DNA of 64,000 nt from Mycolicibacterium monacense (GTDB lineage Bacteria; Actinomycetota; Actinomycetes; Mycobacteriales; Mycobacteriaceae): positions 5,084,001 through 5,148,000 of the forward strand of contig NZ_AP022617.1 in NCBI RefSeq assembly GCF_010731575.1. Direction: 5' to 3'. The position numbers and the translations under genes are program-made. Positions 7,569 to 17,297 of this stretch are shown one piece after another. Every line of letters starts with the position of its first letter. Within the stretch, counting starts at the first letter, position 1. The notes under the pieces are model-generated. The model had not been told where the DNA came from. It saw only the letters and a program-made list of their open reading frames with translations, and searched no databases.

Positions 7569-8121
7569 GCGTCTCGAGCAGGACCTCCCGCTCCACCTGC
7601 CAGCCGCGCCGGAACCACTGGCGCGACACGAATTCGAACTGTCCGAACGCCAGCAGGCATCGGGGGCGGCGGGATTCGGCGTCGAACCGGCCCGCCGCAT
7701 CCAGGCCGGCCCGCATGGCCTCGACCGTGCCGTCGAACCATTTGTCCAGTACCGCAGCCACTTCGGGCTCGCTGAACTCCGCGTCGTGGACGACCAGCAT
7801 GTACGGCCGGATCGCCGGCCACTGGTCGAACTTGCGACTCAACCACTCGCGCAGCAGATCTCGGCTGCCCGACGCGACGACCTCCGTCAGCGGCGGGTCG
7901 TCGGCCGCGGTGAGGATCGCGTCGACGTCGTCGATCAACTGACGCATGAGCTGCGCCTTGGACGAGAAGTGCAGATAGAAGGTCGCGCGGGTGGTCCCCG
8001 CTGCCGCGGCGATGTCGTCGATCGTGGTGGCCTGGTACCCCTTCGACGCGAACGACTCCAGCCCGCATTCGAGCAGCAGTCCCCGCGTGCGCTGTTTCTG
8101 GGCCTCGCGAAGCGTCGCCAC
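7534..8121 (-). CDS. TetR-family regulator
   Basis: 195 residues from GTG 8121. N-terminal HTH: 'GYQATTIDDIAAAAGTTRATFYLHFSSKAQL' (about residues 29-59); the helical ligand domain follows with no recognisable ligand signature. It is divergent from the hydantoinase operon and the intergenic region contains TCACTA-N11-TAGTGA, so it likely represses the downstream hyu-like genes as well as itself. Confidence 0.88.
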   Translation of the reverse strand: MATLREAQKQRTRGLLLECGLESFASKGYQATTIDDIAAAAGTTRATFYLHFSSKAQLMRQLIDDVDAILTAADDPPLTEVVASGSRDLLREWLSRKFDQWPAIRPYMLVVHDAEFSEPEVAAVLDKWFDGTVEAMRAGLDAAGRFDAESRRPRCLLAFGQFEFVSRQWFRRGWQVEREVLLETLTDSWCHLLTQ

Positions 8122-8191
8122 CGGCCCAGACTACCCAGCGTTCAGGTGGCCGTTGTGTGAGGAAGCCCACCGAAATCTACACACCGTAAAG

Positions 8192-8214
8192 TCACTAGAC
8201 ACGCTGTATAGTGA
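8192..8214. promoter_or_regulatory. TetR-type operator TCACTA-N11-TAGTGA
   Basis: Perfect 6-bp inverted arms (8192-8197 and 8209-8214) between the divergent TetR gene and the hydantoinase A gene. Size and symmetry fit a TetR dimer site. Confidence 0.6.
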
Positions 8215-8292
8215 AGTGAACGCGCGTGCTCTGCATCCCCATCGGCACGTCTCCATCCCAGGTCCGTGATCACGGGCGAAAGAGGACATTCC

Positions 8293-10413
8293 ATGGCGTA
8301 TTTCGTAGGCATCGACATCGGCGGAACGTTCACCGACGCAGTCCTTCTCGACGACTCCGGTACGGCGCGTCTGCTCAAGACGCCGACCACCCTGCACGAC
8401 CCGTCCGAGGGTGTGAACAATGCGCTGGCCCTGGCCGAGAAGGAACTCGACCTGCCGGCCGGTTCGATCCTGCGCCAGGTCGACTACTTCGGCCTCGGCA
8501 CCACGGTCGCCACGAACGCGCTCATCGAGCGCAAGGGCGTCAAGACCGGCATCATCACCACCCGCGGCTTCCGCGACGCCATCCTGATGCAGCGGGCGAC
8601 GGGCCACTGGGCCGGCCGCGAACTGCACGAGATCCGCCACGACTCGCAGCGCACCCAGGTCGAACCCGTGGTGCCGCGCCCGCTGATCCGCGAGGTCACC
8701 GAGCGCATCGACTACAAGGGTGCGGTCATCGTCGCGCTCGACGAGGACGAGGTCCGCACCGAGGTGCAGGCACTGATCGACGCGGGCGTACAGGCGATCG
8801 CCGTCTGCCTGCTGTGGTCGTTCCGCGAGCCCAGCCACGAACAGCGGGTCGCCGCGATCATCCGCGAGATGGCACCCCAGATCTACCTGACGATCTCCAG
8901 CGAACTGGCCCCCGTCCTCGGGGAGTACGAGCGCACCGCCACCACCGCGCTCAACGCCTACCTCGGCCCCGCCGTGCAGGGTTACATGACCAAGCTGAAC
9001 GGATCCCTGCGCGACCGCGGACTGAAGGGTTCGCTGCGCATCCTGGACTCGGGCGGCGGCGTCATCACACCCGAACGGGCCGGGGACACAGCGGTTTCCA
9101 TCCTCACCTCCGGCCCGGCCGGCGGTGTCCTCGCCAGCGCGCAGCTCGCTCGCCGGATCGGCACGCCGAATGTGCTCACCACCGACATGGGCGGCACCTC
9201 GTTCGACGTCGGGATGATCACCGACTACGAACCCGTCATCTCGCCGCAGCAGCAGGTCAACGGCTACCAGGTACTCAAACCCGCCGTGAAGGTCACCGCG
9301 ATCGGTGCGGGCGGCGGTTCGATCGCCCGCGTGGTGAACGGCCGCCTGGTCGTCGGACCCACCAGCGCCGGCTCGGTACCCGGACCGGTCTGCTATCGGC
9401 GCGGCGGCACCGAGCCGACGGTCACCGACGCCGACGTGGTGCTCGGCATCATCGATCCCACCTACTTCCTCGGCGGGTCCATGGGGCTCGACAAGGAAGG
9501 TGCCGAACGCGCGATGCACGACAGGATCGCCAAACCGCTCGGACTGTCCGTGCAGGAGGCCGCCTACGGCATCAAGGCCATCGCCGACCACCGGATGGCC
9601 GACCTGCTCGACACACTGACCGTCGGCCAGGGCCACGATCCGCGCGATTTCGTCGTCTTCGCCTATGGCGGTGCGGGCGGTGCGCACTGCCATCAGTTCG
9701 GTGCCGAGCTCGGCGCGCAGTCGATCCTGGTGCCCGCCACCGCCACCGTGCATTCGGCATTCGGCGCGGCGATGAGCGATCTGCACGTCTCCGCCGAGAT
9801 CTCCGACCCGATGCACTCGGCCACCTGGGACGGCGCCAAGGACGCCTTCGATCCTGAACGGCTGACCCGCCACTTCGAGGATCTCGAGGCCGAGGTCACC
9901 AAGGAGCTCCTCGGCAGCGGCGCGGTCACCGAGCGCATCGTCGTGCAGCGCTTCGCCGACGTGAGGTTCCGGATGCAGAGCAAGGGATTGAGCGTGCCCG
10001 TGGAGCCCGGAAATCTCGACACCGGCGCGATCGTGCGGATGATGGACGCGTTCCGGACGCAGTTCGTCGAGCTCTACGGCCGCGAGGCGCTGTTCCTCGG
10101 CGCCGGCGTCGAGATCGTCTCCCTGCGCGTACAGGCCAAGGGTGAGCTCGACAAGCCCCGCGTCACCCACGTCGTGAGCGCGGCCGGGCAGAGCGCCGGC
10201 ACCCCGTCATCACGGCAGGTGTACCTCGGTCCCGAGCACGGGACGACGCTCGCCGACGTCGCCCGCGGCACCGAACTGCGCTCGGGCGACCGGGTGCAGG
10301 GGCCGGCCGTCATCGAACACCCGGGCACGACCATCTTCGTCGGACCCGGCCAGACCGCCGTCATCGACGAAGTGGAGAACACCGTCATCCACACCAGCCA
10401 GAAGGATTCCTGA
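8293..10413 (+). CDS. Hydantoinase/oxoprolinase HyuA-type subunit (acetone-carboxylase-like)
   Basis: 706 residues from ATG 8293; an in-frame ATG at 8266 is less well placed. The N-terminal ASKHA ATPase phosphate loop 'GIDIGGTFTDAV' and mid-domain 'TTDMGGTSFDVG' with 'GAGGGSIA' are hallmarks of the HyuA / acetone carboxylase family, which uses ATP to open hydantoin or oxoproline rings or to activate ketones for carboxylation. The partner subunit follows two bases after the stop. The zinc-ribbon extension on the partner suggests a carboxylase-type rather than a simple hydantoinase reaction, but the substrate is unknown. Confidence 0.87.
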   Translation: MAYFVGIDIGGTFTDAVLLDDSGTARLLKTPTTLHDPSEGVNNALALAEKELDLPAGSILRQVDYFGLGTTVATNALIERKGVKTGIITTRGFRDAILMQRATGHWAGRELHEIRHDSQRTQVEPVVPRPLIREVTERIDYKGAVIVALDEDEVRTEVQALIDAGVQAIAVCLLWSFREPSHEQRVAAIIREMAPQIYLTISSELAPVLGEYERTATTALNAYLGPAVQGYMTKLNGSLRDRGLKGSLRILDSGGGVITPERAGDTAVSILTSGPAGGVLASAQLARRIGTPNVLTTDMGGTSFDVGMITDYEPVISPQQQVNGYQVLKPAVKVTAIGAGGGSIARVVNGRLVVGPTSAGSVPGPVCYRRGGTEPTVTDADVVLGIIDPTYFLGGSMGLDKEGAERAMHDRIAKPLGLSVQEAAYGIKAIADHRMADLLDTLTVGQGHDPRDFVVFAYGGAGGAHCHQFGAELGAQSILVPATATVHSAFGAAMSDLHVSAEISDPMHSATWDGAKDAFDPERLTRHFEDLEAEVTKELLGSGAVTERIVVQRFADVRFRMQSKGLSVPVEPGNLDTGAIVRMMDAFRTQFVELYGREALFLGAGVEIVSLRVQAKGELDKPRVTHVVSAAGQSAGTPSSRQVYLGPEHGTTLADVARGTELRSGDRVQGPAVIEHPGTTIFVGPGQTAVIDEVENTVIHTSQKDS

Positions 10414-10415
10414 GC

Positions 10416-12542
10416 GTGAACACTCTCACCGACACTCCCGTCGACGTGGATGTCATCACCTACGAGGTGGTCCGCAACCGCCTCACCGCCATCGTCGCCC
10501 AGCAGTCGGCGGTGCTCAAGAACGTCTCCGGCTCACCGCTGGTGACCGAGGCCAACGACTGCAACACCGGCGTCTACCTGGCCGGCGGTGAGGTCGTTGC
10601 GATGGGACCGCACAACCTCTTTCACTCCGGTTCGATGGAGACGGTGGTGAACCACATCATCGCCGACTGCACCGACACCGTCGGCATCGAGGAAGGAGAC
10701 GTCTTCATCACCAACGACCCCTACAAGGGCGCGTTGCACATGCCGGACGTCACCATGATCGAGCCGGTGTTCCACGAAGGTGTCCGGATCGGATGGGTCG
10801 GGACGTGTGCGCATGTGCTCGACATCGGCGGGATGACCCCGTCGAGTTGGTCGCCGGCCGCGCGGGAGGTGTATCAGGAGGGCCTGATCCTGCCGCCCAC
10901 GAAGATCATCTCCGGTGGCCGGACCCGCCACGACGTGTGGAACCTGATCCTCGCGGCATCCCGGCTGCCCGCCAACCTCGGGCTCGACCTCAAGGCGATG
11001 ATCGCCGCGAACAACCATGCGCGACAGGGCATGCTGCGCCTAGTCGACCGCTACGGCGCCGACGTCGTCACCACGGTGATGACGACGATGCTCGACCGCT
11101 CCGAAGCCCAGGTGCGCGAGCGGTTGCTCGCTGTCCCGGACGGAACCACCCGGGCGCGTACGTATTTCGACCACGACGGGCACAAGTCCACGCTCGCGCG
11201 GGTCGAGGTGGAGCTCCGCAAGGACGGCGACCGGCTGGTGTTCGACTACGGCCGCACCGCCGAACAGCTCCCGGGGTTCTTCAACTGCACGATGTCCGGT
11301 CTGCGCGGCGGCGTGTTCTCGGCGATCCTGCCGGTGCTGGCCCACGACATCCCGTGGAACAGCGGCGTCATGCGGGCCATCGAGGTGACCGCACCCGAGG
11401 GGACCATCGTCAACGCCAGGCACCCGGCGCCGTGCGGTGCCTCGACCACGGGCGCCACCACGATCGTGCAGAGCACGGCGGGCAGCGCGTTGTCGACACT
11501 GGTCAGCGCGCACGACGAATTACGTGGTGAGGCAAGGGCAGTCACCACGGGCGGGCTGATGGTCTTCCACATCGCCGGCCGCAACCAGTACGGCGAACCG
11601 TACGGCGGCGCGATGACCGAGGTGCTGGCCGGGGGCGCCGGTGCCAACGTCAACCGCAACGGAGTCGACTACCGCGGACCCAACGAGATCCTCACCGGAC
11701 AGTTCAACAACGTCGAGGGCGAGGAGGCCGTCTTCCCGCTGCTGTACCTGAACCGGTCGGCCAACACCGACGGTGGGGGAGCGGGCCGCCATCACGGCGG
11801 TGTGTCGGTGAGTTCGTCGTTCGTACTGCACGACACCGATGCGCTGCACGGGGTGATGGCGGGCCACAGCATGTCGATGCCCAACTCGCTCGGCCTTCAC
11901 GGCGGGCTACCGGGATCGACGCATCAGGTGACGATCGTGCGCGGGGGTGAGCCCGTGGTCTACACCGGTTCTCCCGGGGAGATCCACCTTGCAGCAGGCG
12001 ATGTCGTCGACTGGAGCTTCCACGGCGGGGGCGGCTGGGGTGACCCGCTCGACGCCGACCCGGACGAGGTGCTGGCAGACGTCACGGCCGGCCGGATCTC
12101 CACCGAGAGCGCGTCGCGGCTCTACGGCGTGGTCCTGACGGCAGGGGCGGTGGACCGTGAGGAGACCACCGCGCGCCGGAACCGGGAACGCGCCCGTCGT
12201 CGACTGTGGGCCCCGCACAGGGTGTTCGGTGCGCGGCAGCTCGACATGGTCGGTGACGCGCGCCGGATCGGTGACCGTCTCGTGCTGACGCACGACGGTG
12301 TGTCGGCGGTGTACGCGTGCGACTGCGGGAACGTGATCGCCCCTGCCGACGAGAACTGGAAGGACTACGCGGCGCATTCCCGGTTGAGCGAACACGATCT
12401 GGGACCGAAGGTCCGGTTGCATCCGGGTCTGCGCGCCGACGCGTATGCGTGCGCGGGATGCGGCACGCTGCTGGCGGTCGAGATCCGGGCACACGAGGAC
12501 GAACCGCTGCGCGATCTGGAGTTGGCCGGGCAGAGCGGCTGA
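10416..12542 (+). CDS. Hydantoinase B-type subunit fused to an acetone-carboxylase gamma-like domain
   Basis: 708 residues from GTG 10416. Residues about 10-570 form the HyuB fold ('ANDCNTGVYLAGGEVVAMGPH', 'ITNDPYKGALHMPDVTM', 'GRHHGGVSVSSSF', 'GGGGWGDPLD'). HyuB proteins normally end near there; here about 130 further residues carry a CxC at about 634-636 ('ACDCGNVI') and a CxxC at about 678-681 ('CAGCGTLL'), like the small zinc-binding gamma subunit of acetone/acetophenone carboxylases. The operon therefore seems to supply all three subunit types in two proteins. TetR-type control from upstream is likely. Confidence 0.85.
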   Translation: MNTLTDTPVDVDVITYEVVRNRLTAIVAQQSAVLKNVSGSPLVTEANDCNTGVYLAGGEVVAMGPHNLFHSGSMETVVNHIIADCTDTVGIEEGDVFITNDPYKGALHMPDVTMIEPVFHEGVRIGWVGTCAHVLDIGGMTPSSWSPAAREVYQEGLILPPTKIISGGRTRHDVWNLILAASRLPANLGLDLKAMIAANNHARQGMLRLVDRYGADVVTTVMTTMLDRSEAQVRERLLAVPDGTTRARTYFDHDGHKSTLARVEVELRKDGDRLVFDYGRTAEQLPGFFNCTMSGLRGGVFSAILPVLAHDIPWNSGVMRAIEVTAPEGTIVNARHPAPCGASTTGATTIVQSTAGSALSTLVSAHDELRGEARAVTTGGLMVFHIAGRNQYGEPYGGAMTEVLAGGAGANVNRNGVDYRGPNEILTGQFNNVEGEEAVFPLLYLNRSANTDGGGAGRHHGGVSVSSSFVLHDTDALHGVMAGHSMSMPNSLGLHGGLPGSTHQVTIVRGGEPVVYTGSPGEIHLAAGDVVDWSFHGGGGWGDPLDADPDEVLADVTAGRISTESASRLYGVVLTAGAVDREETTARRNRERARRRLWAPHRVFGARQLDMVGDARRIGDRLVLTHDGVSAVYACDCGNVIAPADENWKDYAAHSRLSEHDLGPKVRLHPGLRADAYACAGCGTLLAVEIRAHEDEPLRDLELAGQSG

Positions 12543-12555
12543 GCGCCGCCCCGCC

Positions 12556-12720
12556 TCACTTGTCGACGCGGCGCTGATGCGCCAACCGGTTGTCGCGGCT
12601 GCGGTCGGTGAACTCCCTGTCCCGCCGAAGCCGCGCGACCGCCCACCGGCCGTCGGCGGCCCTACTGGCCGCCCGTTCGGTGGCCGCGAGGAGACGGGCG
12701 ATTGACCTACGGGGGCTCAC
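12556..12720 (-). CDS. Possible small basic protein (54 aa)
   Basis: A frame from GTG 12720 to TGA 12556 encodes a strongly basic hydrophilic peptide ('ATERAASRAADGRWAV', 'DREFTDRSRDNRLAHQ'). It lies convergent to the hydantoinase B gene in a gap of more than 400 bp otherwise without a gene. No family is recognised and no clear ribosome-binding site is visible; it may be spurious. Confidence 0.3.
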   Translation of the reverse strand: MSPRRSIARLLAATERAASRAADGRWAVARLRRDREFTDRSRDNRLAHQRRVDK

Positions 12721-12976
12721 GGGGTCACCGCACCCGGGACGGTGGCGCGAAGTATGGCGCCGGCGAACAATTTGCTGACAGACATTGGGACGCCTCGAAT
12801 TTCGAACGGTGGAACTCCAGTACACGCCTGACGCGGAGCACTGTCAACGCGGTCCGCGCAGGCCGTGAACGCCGGGTTCGCCGAGGTGCGTACATCCCTG
12901 TCCAACGGGGATAGGCTGCAGAGATGAGAGCCATCAGCCGTCGGACGCCGGCCGACCGACCACCGTTCGGCATGTA
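12721..12976. other. Intergenic leader of the first GAF-ANTAR gene
   Basis: No convincing long gene. It contains an inverted repeat ATCCC-N9-GGGAT near 12893-12911 and a 17-codon frame (ATG 12924 to TAG 12975-12977) whose stop overlaps the GTG start of the GAF-ANTAR gene as TAGTG. Promoter or leader functions are possible but unproven. Confidence 0.3.
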
Positions 12977-13684
12977 GTGGCGATTCACGAGCAGTTCTCC
13001 GCCGCCATCGACGGCCAGTACGGCACCGATGCGGCTGACCGGTTGTGCGAGGCCTGCGTGATGCTGCTCGGCATCGACGCCGCAGCGATCTCTCTGGTGT
13101 TCGACGGTGCCAACACCGGAACGCTGGGTGCGAGCGGGACACTGGCGCGCAGCTGCGACGAACTGCAGTTCACCCTCGGTGAGGGCCCATGCCTGGACAC
13201 CGTCACGCACCGCGCCCCGGTGTTCGTGGTCGACCTCGCCGACCCCGACGAGACGCGTTGGCCGGTGTACGGACCGGCGATGCTCGACATGCGCATCCGG
13301 GGTGTCTTCGCGATGCCGGTGCTGATCGCCGGCGAGTACGTGGGTGCCCTCGACCTCTTCCGCACCGAACCAGGTGGCTTGCGGGCCGGACAGCTCGCAG
13401 GCGCGATCGCCGCCGCCGAGCTCGCCGGAATTCCTCTGCTCGACCTACTGGACACCGACCTGCGCGCCGCGGTCGACGAGCCCGGATCCGACGCGTGGGC
13501 CGAGCTCAACGCCCTGAGCCGCACCGAGGTCAGCCAGGCGACCGGCATGCTCGTCGCCCAGCTCGGCGTCGACCCGCCCGAGGCGTTGTTGCGGCTGCGG
13601 GCGCACGCCTACTCAACGGGCCGAAGCGCTTCGGACGTGGCCCGCGACATCCTCGAACGCCGCCTGCGGCTCGAGGCCGACTGA
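12977..13684 (+). CDS. GAF-ANTAR RNA-binding regulator (1 of 3)
   Basis: 235 residues from GTG 12977. N-terminal GAF sensor domain (about residues 15-150; 'GEGPCLDTV' and 'MRIRGVFAMPVLI' are typical) and a C-terminal ANTAR helical bundle (about 175-230; 'SQATGMLVAQLGVDPPEALLRLRAHAYSTGRSASDVA' region). ANTAR domains bind paired hairpins in nascent RNA and prevent termination. No kinase or phospho-acceptor domain is attached, so the GAF domain is probably the sensor. It is followed by a second GAF-ANTAR gene 15 bp downstream. Confidence 0.88.
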   Translation: MAIHEQFSAAIDGQYGTDAADRLCEACVMLLGIDAAAISLVFDGANTGTLGASGTLARSCDELQFTLGEGPCLDTVTHRAPVFVVDLADPDETRWPVYGPAMLDMRIRGVFAMPVLIAGEYVGALDLFRTEPGGLRAGQLAGAIAAAELAGIPLLDLLDTDLRAAVDEPGSDAWAELNALSRTEVSQATGMLVAQLGVDPPEALLRLRAHAYSTGRSASDVARDILERRLRLEAD

Positions 13685-13699
13685 CTGGGAGGGGACACC

Positions 13700-14449
13700 A
13701 TGACCGATCCGTCCCGCGAGACCCGCGTACTCGACGCCGTCGTGACGCTCGTCGACAGCCTGCTCGACGACTTCGACGTCGTCGACCTGCTGACCGAACT
13801 CACCGAACGCTGTGCCGATCTGCTCGATGTGGCCGCCGCCGGATTCCTGCTCGTCGACCCGATGGATCGGCTGCGACTGCTGGCCGCCACCACCGACCAG
13901 GCGGAGGCGCTGGAACTGTTCCAGCTGCAGTCCGACGAGGGTCCGTGCGTGGACTGCTATCGCACCGGTCTGCCGGTGTCGGTCGCCGATCTCACGGGGG
14001 CCGGGCAGCGATGGCCGCGGTTCGTCCCCGCCGCGCGCGAGGCGGGCTTCGCCTCGGTGCACGCCGTCCCGATGCGCGCGGCGGGCATCGTGCTGGGCGC
14101 CCTCGGCCTGTTCGGCAGCCGCCCCGGCGCGTTGAACGAGGCCGACCTCCTGGTCAGCCAGACCCTGGCGCATGTCGCCTGCGTGGCGATCCTGCAGGAG
14201 CACCCGCCGACGCCCGCGACGGTCCTGCCCCAGCTGCGCTCCGCGCTGACCAGCCGGATCGTCGTCGAACAGGCCAAGGGGTTCCTACGCGAGATCTTCG
14301 ACGTTCCGGTCGAAGAAGCCTTCACGCTCCTGCGCACCTATGCCCGGAGCCGGGGTGAACACCTCACCGATGTCGCCCGCGCATTGATGGGTGACCGCCT
14401 GGTGCGTCCGGTGATGATCGCGGCGCTGACCGAGATGGTCGAGCGCTGA
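13700..14449 (+). CDS. GAF-ANTAR RNA-binding regulator (2 of 3)
   Basis: 249 residues; ATG 13700 follows GGGAGGGG. GAF domain residues about 25-165 ('DEGPCVDCYRTG', 'VPMRAAGIVLGALGLFG') and ANTAR about 185-240 ('IVVEQAKGFLREIFDVPVEEA'). The GAF pocket contains a CxxC-like 'CVDC' element absent from copy 1, so the sensed signal may differ. Co-transcribed with copy 1 and convergent with copy 3, whose end lies 2 bp away. Confidence 0.9.
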   Translation: MTDPSRETRVLDAVVTLVDSLLDDFDVVDLLTELTERCADLLDVAAAGFLLVDPMDRLRLLAATTDQAEALELFQLQSDEGPCVDCYRTGLPVSVADLTGAGQRWPRFVPAAREAGFASVHAVPMRAAGIVLGALGLFGSRPGALNEADLLVSQTLAHVACVAILQEHPPTPATVLPQLRSALTSRIVVEQAKGFLREIFDVPVEEAFTLLRTYARSRGEHLTDVARALMGDRLVRPVMIAALTEMVER

Positions 14450-14451
14450 GA

Positions 14452-15252
14452 TCACTGCCGCCGCGCCTGGGCGCGCCGGACCGCCTCTTCCACCAGGCGT
14501 TCGGCCACGATGTGCAGTTTGACGTTCTCGGACTGACTGATCCTGGTGAGCCGGGCGAACGCCTCCTCACCGCTGACTCCCGACCGGCTGCGGATGATCC
14601 CGATCGCCTGGTCGATGACCGCGCGGCTGGCGAGTGCCCGCTGTAACCGGTCAGTGCTCTCGTGGGCGTCGGCCAGCAGTCGCGCGTGGTAGACCGCCAC
14701 CGCGGCGGGACCGGCGAATTCGCATGCGAGTTGCACGGCGTGCTCCCCGAAGGCGTCGCGGTGGGCGGCGTAGGCGTTGATCGCGCCGAGCGTGCGGTCG
14801 TCGACGATGAGCGGGACCGACAGGGCCGAGTGCACGCCCATCCTCGCCACCCGGCCGCCGAAGTGCGGCCACCGTTGATCGCTGCCCAGCGAACCGCTTA
14901 TCGTCGGCCGCAGGGAATGCATACACGTCAGACACGGTCCCTCGTGCAGATCCCGGTACTGCACGAGGTCGATCTCGTTCACGAATGGTGCTGTCGCCGA
15001 CCAAGTCTGGATGCTCGGTAGCCCCTCGCGGTCGATCAGCGCCACCCCGGCACCCTCGACCCCGGGAATGGCCCGCACCGCGAATTGGGCGACCTTGTTA
15101 AGCAGTTCGGTCACACTGCCTGCGCCGGCGACGATGCCTGCCACACCGCGCAGACCTTCGTGGTAATCGATCTCATCGGATTCGCGCTGTCGCTGCGACG
15201 GCCCTGCGCCGGCCCTGGGCTCTCGCCCCGCCTGGGCGTCGTAATCGGCCAT
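14452..15252 (-). CDS. GAF-ANTAR RNA-binding regulator (3 of 3)
   Basis: 266 residues from ATG 15252 (ribosome-binding sequence GGGAGGGG). A polar N-terminal extension of about 30 residues precedes the GAF domain ('LHEGPCLTCMHSLRPTI', with CLTC) and the ANTAR domain ('VIDQAIGIIRSRSGVSGEEAF'). It lies on the strand opposite to the other two and precedes no co-directional neighbour closely; the fatty-acyl-AMP ligase gene lies 74 bp upstream on the same strand. Confidence 0.9.
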   Translation of the reverse strand: MADYDAQAGREPRAGAGPSQRQRESDEIDYHEGLRGVAGIVAGAGSVTELLNKVAQFAVRAIPGVEGAGVALIDREGLPSIQTWSATAPFVNEIDLVQYRDLHEGPCLTCMHSLRPTISGSLGSDQRWPHFGGRVARMGVHSALSVPLIVDDRTLGAINAYAAHRDAFGEHAVQLACEFAGPAAVAVYHARLLADAHESTDRLQRALASRAVIDQAIGIIRSRSGVSGEEAFARLTRISQSENVKLHIVAERLVEEAVRRAQARRQ

Positions 15253-15326
15253 CGGCCACCCCTCCCGCCTCGACGGTGCCGCCGATCGGTGACAGACCGA
15301 AAGTACCCGCAGTGGGTGAGAAGGAA

Positions 15327-16961
15327 TTAGTCGATCAGCGACAGGGCGTGGGCCCGGCGCAGCTTGCCCGACGGTGTCTTCGGGATCATGCCGGGCTCGA
15401 GCACCACCACGTTGCGGGGCCGCACGTCGACCTCCGCCACCACCTCGTGGGCCACCTGACGCTGGATGCGCCGGACCTGCTTGACATCCTCGAAGTGCTT
15501 GCTCTCCACCGCCACGGCGAATGTCTCGCGCGGGTGGCCTCCGTCGAGGCGGATGGCCACCGCGCAACCCGGCCGCACACCGTCGACGCGGGCCGCGGCC
15601 CGCTCGATGTCCGTCGGATAGATGTTGCGGCCGGCCATGATGATCACGTCCTTGAGCCGGCCGCACACCACCACCTCGCCTGCCTCGGTGAGGTATCCGA
15701 GGTCACCGGTGTCGTACCAACCCAACTCGTCCTGCGCCGGGACGAAGCCGGCGGTCGTGGTGTAGCCGCGGCTCACCGGCCGGCCCCGCACCTCGATCAC
15801 CCCCACCCCGCGGGCGGGCAGGACCGCACCGTCCTCGTCGAGCACCCGCACCTCGAGCCCCGGCAGCGGCCGGCCCAGCGATACGAGCCGCCGGGTGTGG
15901 CCCTTGTTCGCAGGCACGGCGCGGTGGAGCACGGACAGCAGGTCGGCGTCCACCTCGTCGACGACCATCCCGCGGCCGCATTCGGAGAACGACACCGCGA
16001 CCGTCGTCTCGGCCATGCCGTACGCCGGGATGATCGCCTCCGGTTTCAACCCGAACGGCGCACCGGCTTCGCAGAGATCCTCGACGTCGAGCGGGTCGAC
16101 CTGCTCGGCGCCCGACAGCGCCCACCGCAGCGACGACAGGTCGAACTCGCCGGGGGTGGCGAGCCGGCGCAGCCGCTTGGCGAACAGGGTGTAGGCGAAG
16201 TTGGGCGCCGCGGTCATGGTGCCGCGGTATTTGTGGATGAGCTTGGCCCACAGCAGCGTGTCGTGCAGGAAGTCCATCGGCGTGACCTTGACCAGTTCCG
16301 CGCCGAAATACATGGGCACGGTGAGGTAGCCCGTCATGCCCATGTCGTGGAAGCACGGCAGCCAACTCACGATCACGTCGGTCTCGATGTCGAACTCGCA
16401 GCCGACGATCATCGCCTCGGCGTTGGCCACCACGTTGGCGTGCGATATCTGCACGGCCTTCGGTGAACCCGTGGACCCGGACGTCAACTGCATGAGGGCG
16501 ATGTCGTCGTCACCGGTCGGGACCATCTCTCCCGGTTCGTGGGCGAGGAGATCGGCCACCGTAAGCACCAGCATCCCGAGCCCGGACAGCAGCGGAGCCG
16601 CGGGCATGAACGGCTCGGACACGATCACGGCCTTCGCGTCGATCATGTCGATGACCGCGGTGGTCTCGTCGGCCCAGCGCTGCAGATCGGTGCGCGGGGT
16701 CGGCTGGTGCAGCATGGTCAGGCTCGCACCGCGCATCCAGATGCCCTGGGCTGTCGGCGCGATCTCGACGGGCGCCCCGGCCAGCACCGCGATCGCGTCG
16801 CCGTGCCCGACCCCTGCCGCGGCGAGCCCGCCGGCGATTCTCAAGGCACGCTCGTGGACCTCGAGCCAGGTGTGGCGGACGGGGTCGCCCGGTTCTCCGG
16901 TGACCATCCCTTTGGTGCTCGAGCCGGCATTGCTGTACATGGTCTCGGTAAAAGTGCTCAC
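15327..16961 (-). CDS. Fatty-acyl-AMP ligase / acyl-CoA synthetase (FadD family)
   Basis: 544 residues from GTG 16961, which follows AAGGAG. Adenylation-enzyme motifs: P-loop '[16 protein letters not shown]', 'AYGMAETT', '[11 protein letters not shown]', '[16 protein letters not shown]' and C-terminal catalytic '[10 protein letters not shown]'. The '[19 protein letters not shown]' and '[10 protein letters not shown]' segments match mycobacterial fatty-acyl-AMP ligases, which load acyl-adenylates onto polyketide synthases or carrier proteins for lipid assembly. No polyketide synthase is nearby, so its partner is elsewhere. Confidence 0.85.
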   Translation of the reverse strand: MSTFTETMYSNAGSSTKGMVTGEPGDPVRHTWLEVHERALRIAGGLAAAGVGHGDAIAVLAGAPVEIAPTAQGIWMRGASLTMLHQPTPRTDLQRWADETTAVIDMIDAKAVIVSEPFMPAAPLLSGLGMLVLTVADLLAHEPGEMVPTGDDDIALMQLTSGSTGSPKAVQISHANVVANAEAMIVGCEFDIETDVIVSWLPCFHDMGMTGYLTVPMYFGAELVKVTPMDFLHDTLLWAKLIHKYRGTMTAAPNFAYTLFAKRLRRLATPGEFDLSSLRWALSGAEQVDPLDVEDLCEAGAPFGLKPEAIIPAYGMAETTVAVSFSECGRGMVVDEVDADLLSVLHRAVPANKGHTRRLVSLGRPLPGLEVRVLDEDGAVLPARGVGVIEVRGRPVSRGYTTTAGFVPAQDELGWYDTGDLGYLTEAGEVVVCGRLKDVIIMAGRNIYPTDIERAAARVDGVRPGCAVAIRLDGGHPRETFAVAVESKHFEDVKQVRRIQRQVAHEVVAEVDVRPRNVVVLEPGMIPKTPSGKLRRAHALSLID

Positions 16962-17297
16962 CGCACTCCTTAGGCCCCGACGCACGAGGTATCGAGCTGG
17001 GCGCATGCATCGCGCGGGATTCGGACCGGGCTTCGCAGGACGCCGAGCAGTGGATGTCGAATCGGGATGCGTGACGCAACCGACGGTTGCGACGGGCGCT
17101 GAATTCCGCGGGGCGACGTCGGAGCACTTCCGCTCGTGCGGCGGGGAGATCGTCTCGCCACCGTGACGCGTCCTCGGGCTGTCAGGTCAACCCGCAATGA
17201 CGGTACCGCGCGGATACGGCACTTCGGCAATCTTGGCCCCGGGACGCGCCCGATTTCCGTGCCGTGCCTTTCCGTGGCTTTCCGTGCGATGACGGTG
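16962..17297. other. 336-bp intergenic region upstream of the fadD gene
   Basis: No supported gene. Frames here are arginine-rich on both strands and lack family features. It must hold the promoter of the minus-strand acyl ligase gene; I see no clear operator or hairpin. Confidence 0.4.

Noticed and set aside
8131..10170. 679-codon minus-strand frame opposite the hydantoinase gene
   Set aside because: Antisense artefact of high-GC codon usage; it covers the TetR operator and has no recognisable motifs.
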